A stretch of 64,000 bases of DNA from Adiantum capillus-veneris. Taxonomy: Eukaryota > Streptophyta > Polypodiopsida > Polypodiales > Pteridaceae. This document shows positions 44,590-54,017 of this stretch, piece after piece. The notes beneath the pieces were generated by a model. The model saw nothing but the letters and a program-made list of their open reading frames with translations. It had not been told where the DNA came from and ran no database searches. Position numbers and translations under genes: made by a program. Each line of letters starts with the position of its first letter. The stretch's first letter is position 1. Location: NCBI GenBank assembly GCA_014529385.2, contig CM043953.1, positions 107,142,549 to 107,206,548 on the forward strand. The letters run 5' to 3'.

Positions 44590-47459
44590 ATGGCTTGCTC
44601 TTTATATTTCTTGGGTAAAGAGTTTTCTTATCCTTTTTACAATGGTAAATTCATAATATCTGAATCATTTCTTTTAGAATTAATTTCTCCAATGCAATTT
44701 ACAACTTTCGATACTGTTATCGAAGTAGGTGATATTGAAATGAATTTGCCTCTTGAGAGGACTCTCAACAATTTGGGTGAATTCATCTATGTATTGGATA
44801 AGCAGCTTTCACGTAAATACAAAGTCAACGTATCTCATCAAACACAGTATACCGGCTCACCTAGCATGATTCCTATTTCCATTGTGGATAGTCCGTCAAA
44901 GATGCAATTCGGTCCGAAGGAGTTAATAGATCTATGTACCCCCCCTCGAGTTTTGCCCTTAAACAGCTTCAAAAGGAGTACAAGACAAAAGCTCTTACAG
45001 GCCGAGAAGAAGGGCACATTGACAAAGTTGTTAATGCAAATCAAAGTAGTGGAACAAGTTACAGAGATTCCAAGGTCTTACAATGGCGATCTCGTTCTAG
45101 AATTTCCACCTACCATGGGAAAGTTGCACCATATGGATGCGATGGAGCATAAGTACGATTCTCATTTGTGGTCGAAGCCTACTACATCCAATATTGTATT
45201 TGCAGGTGTAGTGCGTCTTAGTCATTGCATAGGATCTCTCAAGTGCATGAATGAGCAATGTGTCCGCTTGGTTAATTACCATATTCCCAATACAAGTCAT
45301 TTCAACGGGTACATACAAAAAGCAACTAGACCTGGGGAATATTGTAAGATTGGAGATAAGAGCCTTACATGCCATTTTTGTAAGGCAATTGCTTTTTGTA
45401 TTGCAACATGTGATTGTGTAGTATACTATGTCATGCCATCCGATGAGACTGCCACTAGAGTCATGATTCATCGTGGCACACATCGACACGATGTGCGCAG
45501 CGGCACATCCAAAACACTAACGGACAACACCAAGCTGATGGTGCAAAGGATTTTGACTGTTGACTCACATGCAGGAGCCAGGAAGGTTCAAATGTGTGTG
45601 GCAAAAGAAATTATAAGTACACCACTTCTTCGCAACAACACCAACGAAGGTATTTTAGGCGAGCAACAGCAATTTGCAATCGCTGAGGAGTTGGGCCCGT
45701 TGGTGCAAGATAACTGGTATGAGCATTTCGTAGATTCTTATTTCGATGCAAAACTCTATGCTAAATTATTTTTTAATCTAAACACTTTCAACATTGGCAG
45801 GTTTCGGAGGTCAGTATCTATTTTACGTAGAGGGGTTGATAAAGAATCTTTTAGCATTGATGCACTCCTAAAACTGAAGCGAGAGTGCACATATGAGTTT
45901 TTCCATGGAAGCCGGTTTCCTGGTCAAGGTATGGAGGGGGAGAATGTTATGTCTTCAAAATGTCCACAATTGGTCTGGCATCCGGTGTGGACCTAGTCAA
46001 CCGAATGAGACAAGACCGGGATGGTGATCTTCGACGTGTGTGGATCCAATTTGATCACACCAGACGTGTTAACGATTGGGTGACTATGGCCTGTCATGTC
46101 TATGATCCAAGGTACATGGCCTATCTTAAGAGCTTTGTGGCTTTCCATTTACTCTCTCTAAAACAATTTGTTTGCAGCATGCAGGACCTTTTGACTATTG
46201 CAACTTGTGAAATGAAACAGGAAGACATGGAAACGCAATGTTTGTTTTGGGAGTGCCTTAATGATGTAATGATATCATGTGGGTGTGACAAAGCAAATTT
46301 ATTTGGCTACATAGCTGATGAAGCTCAAGCAAATTGGAATGCAGTTCGAATTGTTTTCAATGGTGGTGACAAGACCAATACAATGAGGGGCCGAGAGCGT
46401 TCTTGTCTTTTCCATTGGAAGCAAAGCTTGAATCAACACACAATGAAGTATGTGGTGCAAGCTTCTCAACACACACACAAAGAAATGTGTGAGAAGTGGA
46501 GGCAAGCACCAACAAAAGAGGCTGCAGCAGCAGAGCAGAGGCTCGTCTGATACGCCAATGGTGGCGTAACGGTCATTGCATAGACCGTAACATTCCATCA
46601 ATGAGGCAATGTGGTCCATACGTCGAACTCCACAAGGTAGTAGGGTCACATGTAGCGGCACACCAAGAGGCGGACGCAGGTGTGGATGCAATATAGCAGG
46701 TTCTAGCCTTGGTATACCAGCCCCATCGTTTGCCCATCGTTTGAAGGATATCGAAAACATCCAAATGGTGTAGTGCGTCAATGGTTTTGGTTTTGTCCGG
46801 ATCATGTCTTGCATTGTCATATAGTAGACCAGAACATTGAGCCGCAGCCTCTTCATCCACCACACACTTGGCCCGTGCATGTGGGCACCAACCTATCGGA
46901 GGATGAGGTGCAAATATTGCATGAAGGGGGGTATCAAGTGGAGCTAAGCAAAGAAGGAGTATGTAATGTAACGCCAGCTGCTCAAGATCAAAATATGACA
47001 AACTCTCCTTTCAAGTCAAAAGATGCATCCACTCCTGAAGGCAGTGCAAGAGCCACAGTGCGAGATGGTCTACGTGTACGGTATCGGACTTCCATTTCCG
47101 AGGATGCTGCTCGCAAGATCAGTCTAGCACTAGCCCTAAGAGCGAAAGTCGTAGAAGAGATATGTGCAGCAGATGGTGTTAGTGAGGTCTTCAAACTAGA
47201 GACGAACAGTGAAGATGGTCATGTCAGGATGTACAAAGTTTGTATTAGCAACCAGCCATCGTGCACATGCCCAGACTTCATGGAACGGGTGTCAAAGCAA
47301 AAACCATATCTTTCATGTAAACATTTGTATTTTATTTATCTGCGTGTGCTAGGGCTAAGCCAAAATGAGAACATGTTTATCCATCAACCAATCCTGGAAG
47401 ATGTTGATATCTTCAGGGCACTAAGTCGAAGCCGGACTTATCCAGGCATGGATGCATAG
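44590..47459 (+). pseudogene. MULE-type transposase with SWIM zinc finger
   Basis: The first open part (44590-45996) has a zinc-binding N-terminal domain (CIGSLKCMNEQC...CHFCKAIAFC and MIHRGTHRHD). The second part (45960-46550) has the catalytic-region blocks typical of MULE transposases: DLVNRMRQDRDGDLRR, VTMACHVYDPRY, then GYIADEAQANWNAVRIVF and ERSCLFHWKQSL. The third (46773-47459) ends with a SWIM finger, CTCPDFM...LSCKHLYF. Between parts 2 and 3 the frame changes near 46540. An intron with donor GTATGG near 45931, or a frameshift, separates parts 1 and 2. It is probably inactive. This identifies the element as MULE. Confidence 0.78.
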
Positions 47460-47705
47460 CATTTGACAATGCTCACTTCTTCTTAGTATGCTTTATCTGT
47501 ACTACTTTCTAATTTTATCTCAGGATGGTCACATTGGGATACATTCATCTGCAACTTTTTTTCATGTTTAAGTACTGGTTGTTTATGTGTCAAATCGTGT
47601 ATAAAATAATATAATTTTACCACAGTGGCTATAAATTGCCTTAACTTGAGTTATTTTTTGTAAAAGCGTCCACTAGCTTCCTAGCACACCTCTCCTTCTT
47701 TCACT

Positions 47706-48035
47706 ATGTCCGACGATCTTGCGAGTAAAATAAAGTCTGCCTAGGATGCCATTCCAAATGGAGAGGCATTGTATGGAGCCGACTGGTTTCGTCAGGCTCT
47801 CAAGGCAACCATCAACATGTATCGCCTCTATCAATGCTGCAAGAAACTCAATATGCGGAGCTTAATCAATTTGAACGAGACGGGACAACTAGCTATCTCT
47901 TGCTGGAAGAAAATTGGGCTCATCACAGAGGAGGATGAGGAGGAAATGAGGCAGCAGCTAAGCAACGTGGTGAATCTAAATATGCCAATCGAAGGTAGCA
48001 CATCAACTACTAAAACCGGGCCTTCCAACAGATGA
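47706..48035 (+). pseudogene. Short acidic ORF downstream of transposase
   Basis: The ORF starts MSDDLASKIKSA, has a TAG at 47742 (TGG is likely) and continues through LYGADWFRQALKATINM, a helix-rich KKIGLITEEDEEEMR and a Ser/Thr tail ending TKTGPSNR. I recognise no domain. Its position, downstream of the transposase and on the same strand, suggests an accessory protein. Confidence 0.45.
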
Positions 48036-48162
48036 ACACTTCTTGTTTATGTAATGCAAGTTTAATAAAATGTAACCTTTTTTATTTTTAATGGGATTTC
48101 TTGTTTTAAGTACCCCTGTCTATATTGTTTTTGAAACAATTTGTCTAGCTTACATAAATATA

Positions 48163-48165
<3 letters not shown>

Positions 48166-48225
<60 letters not shown>

Positions 48226-48245
48226 GAGAGAGAGAGAGAGAGAGT
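48166..48245. repeat. (CT)n joined to (GA)n, inverted
   Basis: About 55 bp of CT repeats, then TTTTT, then about 20 bp of GA repeats. The halves could fold back on each other. It lies just inside the right end of MULE-2. Confidence 0.95.
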
Positions 48246-48337
48246 CCACAAAGAGGAAGGGAGAATCTTTTTAGGAATCTGCTCACTTGATTCCTAAAAC
48301 GCGCTCGCCGAAAACTGCTCGCCCAGAAATATCCCCC

Positions 48338-50789
48338 GCCGCCAAGGTTTGTCTCTTTTAAGATTTATGACTAATAAAAAAAAAATTCTAGTGTTGAAAA
48401 GTTACCCGACTCATCGGGTCCACCCGTCCATAGAATGATACCGTCGGGGTATCATTCTCCCACTTTCCACACCACACTCACCCTTCTTTTGTTATCTAAT
48501 TACTACCACACTGTTTAAACATACATGTTCCTTTAATTAATTTATGATACTAGTTCGTTAAAACAGCCTTTCAAACAGTATTACAAACAATAGTCAAACA
48601 AAAAGTCGTCTAATTTTAAACCAACAACCTTTGGATTAGATTCACTCAAGAATCTCTACTGACGCTATTATGTCCGATCGATATATACATTATTTATAAA
48701 AATCCTTGTTCTCATGAGCATCCAATACAGCTCGACAAGTACTCGTTGTGCTAATCTGGACGTACTCCCACCATACCAACAACGGTGTCAATTTGAGCGT
48801 CATCCTCACACCACGGCAAAACAAAACTGCAGTATCCAGCTGGGCTAATCTGAGTGTACTCCCACCACAACATCAGCGGTGTCATCCTGGGCATCATCTC
48901 ACGCATCGGCAACTGTCACATAATACCAGCGCTAATAAGTAGAGAGACTTGAGATAAACCATACCGAAGGTTTTGAACAAACATTCTTTCCTATAGCAAC
49001 GAGTTTAACCAGACAATCTTTCCTACTTGTCAAACATATGAAGAGTTTCTTGGGGTTAAGCCCCATAGTTTCGGTCTGTGTTTTCTTTTCATAAGGTAAA
49101 TAATATATTCCTATGGTTTCGCATATGCAATGATGCATAACTTGAAACTACAATACTAACCTATACCATAGCTCCGATTGGTCCGATTGGTGGAGACATA
49201 GCATGTTCCGCAGGGGTTCCACCGTTACTTGTATCAGCTTCATGATCATTAGCGCCTTGGGTTCGAGCACGCTTTGAAGCCATTTTTTTGTACTACACTT
49301 ATGTTATACACTTAGAACTTTAAATTGGTCAATTTCCCTAGTAATCTCTTATTTCCAAAGAGAGTCTGTAATTTGAATCCTCGCCAACTCGGATTCACAC
49401 TTATTGTTGTTTTTCTACATCTAATTTCTATACATCAAATATTTGCTAATTGTAATTAATCAAAAATTAAGTGTGTAAACTAATTTAATTGTTTTTCTAC
49501 ATCTAATTTTTATACATCAAATATTTGCTAATTGTAATTAATCAAAAATTAAGTGTGTAAACTATGAGTGAAAGTTTAAGAATGCATTACTTTTATGCTT
49601 CACATTTCTAATCCAATTCTAACTTCAATTTCTATACTTCAACTAAATCAATTTTTAGTATTATTCAAAATTCTACTTAATCTAATTGACAATAAAATTG
49701 GTAAATGAGAATTTCATCATATATAATAAGAATATGATGAGTTCTCTTATGTATTAACTTTTAATTAACTATGCATTAGTTAATAGTGAAGATGTACTAA
49801 CTAGAGAGAGTAGGTATACTTAGAGAGATTAGAGTAAGAGAAAACATATACACACATCTTTTCTAAAGTTAATTGAATCTTACTAATCCATTAGAAAGAT
49901 TAGAGTAAAAGAGAACACACACACATCCTTTTCTAAAGCTAATTGAATCTTACTAATCTATTAGAGAGATTAGAGAAAGAGATAGCACACATTATCATTT
50001 CTAAAGTTAATTGAATGTTTAATTAATACGCACCTTATTAGTCCACTAGAGTTTTTGCTCTCTTAGTGGTTTGTGAACGTCTTCTCTCTAAAAGAAGTGT
50101 CAGCACTTCGTGAGCGCTATAGAGGCAATCTCTATGTTTAAAGTGTGAACATGGATGCTCTATTTATAGCAGAAAAGAAAACGTTCAACTTTTTTTTTTC
50201 AAAAAAAATAAAAAAATTTCTTTTTTTTTCTCAAAAATCATACCCGCGTTTTTGGTACCCTTGTGGTACCCATCAGTTTTACCACTTTGTCATTATCATC
50301 AAAAGATAAAGCCACACAACCCCCCCTCATTATGATTAGTCAAGACTAGCCTCTCCTTTTCATGTGACAGTGTGTCTCACTTTGTCCCCTCCTATGTGAG
50401 TTCAGGTGAGTCCATGTGTCTTCATTTGTCATCCCTGTGTATTGTTTTATTTTTATAATTATTTTATTTATTTTTTTAATGATAATTTACTTTATTTTTT
50501 TTTTTAATGATAATTTATTTTACATTTTTAAGTTAAACTTTACAGTTTTATATTAACTTTACAGTAGTAAAAAAAAATTCTGCAATCAGTAACTAAGTTT
50601 TACAATAAGTTAATTAGAGATTCATATAGCTAAACATGTTAGAATTTTGTAGCGTAAATTTTAAATTCTAGGTTTTTTCAGCCTACGATTCATAATTTGA
50701 ACTTGAATATCTTAAATAATGAGTGATGGTTAAAAAAAATTCAAATGCATAATAGAACTTTTGTGAAATTTGAAAGTAGAGACCTTACA
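48338..50789 (-). repeat. gypsy-6 5' LTR, outer part
   Basis: Matches 34553-36999 with many small changes and ends GACCTTACA at 50789, directly against HSP70. It carries its own ~78-bp tandem duplication (49410-49565) that is absent from the other copy. The LTR exon ORF here starts near 49283. Confidence 0.88.
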
Positions 50790-52120
50790 GATGTCTCTCT
50801 TCTTACAATTGAAGAAGGTATTTTTGAGGTGAAGGCCACCATGGGAGACACTCATCTGGGAGGCGAGGACTTTGACATCGCATAGTCAACCACTTTGTGC
50901 AGGACTTTAAGAGGAAGTACAAGAAGGATATAACAGGCAATGCCAGGCCCTGCGTAGGCTGAGGACAGCGTGTGAGAGGGCAAAGAGGGCATTGTCATCC
51001 GCCACTCACACAACTATTGAAATCGACTCCCTCTATGAAGGTATAGACTTCTACTCCACCATCAGACTTCTACTCCACCATCACAAGAGCCAAATTTGAG
51101 GAGCTGAATATGGATCTGTTCAGAAAGTGCATGGAGCTTGTGGAGAAGTGTTTGAGAGATGCAAAAATGGATAAGAGCGCAGTTCATGACGTTGTTTTGG
51201 TGGGCGGCTCTACAAGGATTCCAAAAGTGCAACAGCTTTTGCAAGATTTCTTCAATGGCAAGGAGCTATGCCAGAGCATCAATCCTGATGAAGCTGTTGC
51301 ATATGGTGCGGCAGTACAGGCTGCAATTCTGAGCGGAGAAGGTGCAAGATTTGCTCCTTGTTGATAAACGCCGTTGTCCCTTGGCTTGGAAACAGCTGGA
51401 GGGGTAATGACCGTGTTGATTCCTCGCAACACTACCAAACCTACCAAAAAGGAGCAGGTGTTCTCAACGTACATAGATAACCAGCCAGGCGTGCTTATAC
51501 AAGTGTATGAGGGCGAGCGAACCAGACGGGACAACAATCTATTGGGGACTTTTGAGCTCTCTGGAATTCCTCCAGCACCTACGGGTGTGCCTCAAATAAC
51601 TGTGTGCTTCGACATCGATGCGAATGGCATCTTGAACGTGTCAGCTGAAGACAAGACGACTGGTCGCAAGAACAAGATCACCATCACCAACGACAAGGGC
51701 AGGTTAAGCAAAGAGGACATCGAGAAGATGTTGCAAGATGCAGAGAAATATAGAGCTGAAGATGAGGAGGTGAAGAAGAGGGCCGAAGCGAAGAATGCAT
51801 TGGAGAATTATGCCTATAACATGAGGAACACCATCCGGGACGAGAAGACAGCTGGCAAGTTGGATGCCGCAGATAAGAAGAAGATTGAGGATGCTGTGGA
51901 TGCGGCTATACAGTGGCTGGATCATAACCAACTTGCCGAAGCTGAGGAGTTTGACGATAGGATGAAGGACTTGGAAAATGTGTGCAATCCAATTGTTGCT
52001 CGCATGTATCAGGGTGGTGTAGGTGGTGGTGCTCCTCCTCCTCCTGGTGCCTATGGTGCAGCAAGTGAAGGTGCAGCTTCAGGGGCTGGTGCTGGGCCGA
52101 AGATTGAGGAAGTGGATTAA
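50790..52120 (+). pseudogene. HSP70: HSP70 3' fragment
   Basis: The sequence resumes at [15 protein letters not shown] (about residue 206) and runs to the cytosolic terminus KIEEVD. It covers the rest of the ATPase domain, the linker, the substrate-binding domain ([20 protein letters not shown]...) and the helical lid ([16 protein letters not shown]). Several frame-breaking lesions occur in the first 600 bp, including 1-bp losses near 50875 and 50950, a 19-bp tandem duplication (51045-51082) and small deletions near 51340-51375. The last 248 codons are open. It belongs to the same gene as 25165-25347. Confidence 0.93.
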
Positions 52121-54017
52121 GTATCTCCCTCCATTCTTGCTCGTGTAAATTTGCACATTTGACTTCGTGTTTTCACTCCATGCCATAGCTTAAGGTTTAC
52201 ACCGTTGTATATGTGTCATTTTGGTCTTGAACCTTACGAGTAAAAACGCAATTGCTAGCTTCAAACCTTTTGCAAACTTTCTCCATGTCATGCCACAGAT
52301 CATTGTGGTATTGAGCCCTTCACAAATGAGAAGTAAGCGTTGCTAACTTCAAACTTTTCGCAAACTTCATGATATTGTTCCAACATAAATCTTAGAACAT
52401 AGCTTCGACTGATTAGAATTTGCAGGCTCATTGAGCTGTAAGCTGCAGCATGTCGAGCTATCCGATGCAATTGACCTTTAATTGCTAATGATGTATTCTT
52501 TGCTCGTGCTCCGAAGGGTGCCGCATGATTGCACCAGCAAATTATATTTCAAGAGAGTCCTTGTGCTCACAATAAACCAACCTTGACTGTAGTTTTCACC
52601 AGCTTATATAACCTGGCTAGATAGCAAGAACACTAAATATCCTTCAAATATCTTGACACAAAAGATTGGAACCCCTTTATTGTGTCCATTTTGGACGGGG
52701 GTTCCTGTGCGAACTGGAGAGCTCTGGCTAAATTAGCAAGCCTTTCAAAGAATTGAATTATGGATGGAGATGCAATGGAGTAGAGCTTGAGTAACTTCTC
52801 ACAGGGGACTTATATCTGCCGTGTCAAGCGCCTCAACTGAGGCTCAGCCCCCTTTGCCTCGTCGAAGGATGAAGCTGGTGCACTGCTCTAAGGAAAACAA
52901 ATTCATGAAGAGATCATTGTATTGTACATTTTACATTTGAACATGATGATTTCAAAGTAATACAGCAAAGTCTCCGTTCTGGGACCTATCGGATTGAAAC
53001 TCCCTTTTCAAAGTCCCGCAGTTCTCATTTTCTTCGTGCCGTTCCTTCGTGAAGTTTCGAGTGTTGCATACAAAATATAACAATAAAGAAGGCATTTCTA
53101 ATCTATGCCACTGAAAAGAGCGAGCTGTTTCCATCTTAGATGGCTTTGCCGGTATTGTTCCATCTCCATGTGACTATATGACTACAGAGTATGTTCTAGG
53201 GTTATGACTTTGCTTTATCTTGAGGACCCTTCCCCTGTAGCCTACAGCCACCTATTTACAAAGTTCACATCCCTGCAAGAGATGTCATATGCACAGTTGG
53301 AGAGGAAGAAAAACAGATCCAATGCAAAGAAGGGCCTCCACATGACAAAGCAGAGGGCAGAAAGGCAACTCTATTTCTATACAGGTTGCCACAGGCATAA
53401 CCTCTGAGTATGCAAGGGAAGACTCTTTAGATGCTGCTTTTAGGCCAACGCCAAAATATATACTACTCTGATCATGCTCTGATGATAATAAACCAATGTG
53501 TATACACTTGAATCTCAATGTAAAAGTATTCAGTACCCAAGCAGGGCTGTTATGTAATCCTCCGCAATAAAATCTGCAGTGATGTCAACTAACCTGGCTC
53601 ACCTTTGTATAACCTATATTTGACTCAGCAACAAAATAATACAACAAAAATTTCATCCTAACCCCTTCGGAAATGTCTTGAATCTCACTCTGCAGAAACA
53701 AAAAATTGAGCTGTCAGAGGATACCACTCTTGCCACCTCCAATGCTTCTGCAAGTAGCAGGCCTGCCCCCTCAGATAGCTGCTTCTTCAAACAGCAATAG
53801 TTCTGAGAAGTTTGGCGATAAAGGGAAAGAATGACGACCAGTTTCAATCTATAATCCTCTATGAGCATCTCCATATGTGCAAGACCTCAGATAGCGTTCA
53901 ACGTAAGAAAAGGCTTCAGCATGACAATATCCGCATTTGAGCTGCTCACTGGTGATCAACCATGCTATGACCAGCTCACCTCGATCTGTTTCACCTCAAT
54001 TTTGAAGCCCCCCCTCT
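52121..54017. other. Intergenic, no gene seen
   Basis: Contains HSP70 3' flanking sequence and probably the 3' UTR of the PPR gene. Short open frames exist on both strands but none is convincing, and no repeats were found. Confidence 0.6.

Larger units (their letters stand above)
41554..48337. mobile_element. MULE-like DNA transposon 2
   Basis: A 6.8-kb block inside the gypsy-6 5' LTR. It carries a ParB-like gene (-), a hairpin and G-box rich simple-sequence region, a transposase with zinc-binding N-terminus and SWIM finger (+) and a short downstream ORF (+). No clear terminal inverted repeat or target duplication was found. About 200 bp of LTR (equivalent to 34342-34552) are missing at the insertion site. 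Confidence 0.7.
34293..50789 (-). mobile_element. Ty3/gypsy-6 retrotransposon (chromovirus type), interrupted by MULE-2
   Basis: 3' LTR at 34293-36999, internal region 37000-41504, 5' LTR in two parts (41505-41553 and 48338-50789) separated by a MULE-like insertion. Gene order on the minus strand is extra ORF, gag (largely deleted), protease, RT, RNase H, integrase and chromodomain. Its right end abuts HSP70 at GATGTCTCTC, the codons around residue 206, so this element marks the original insertion point in HSP70. Confidence 0.88.

Noticed and set aside
53653-54017. A DYW domain for the PPR gene
   Set aside because: In the frames after the stop I found no deaminase HxE or CxxC pattern in the right order.
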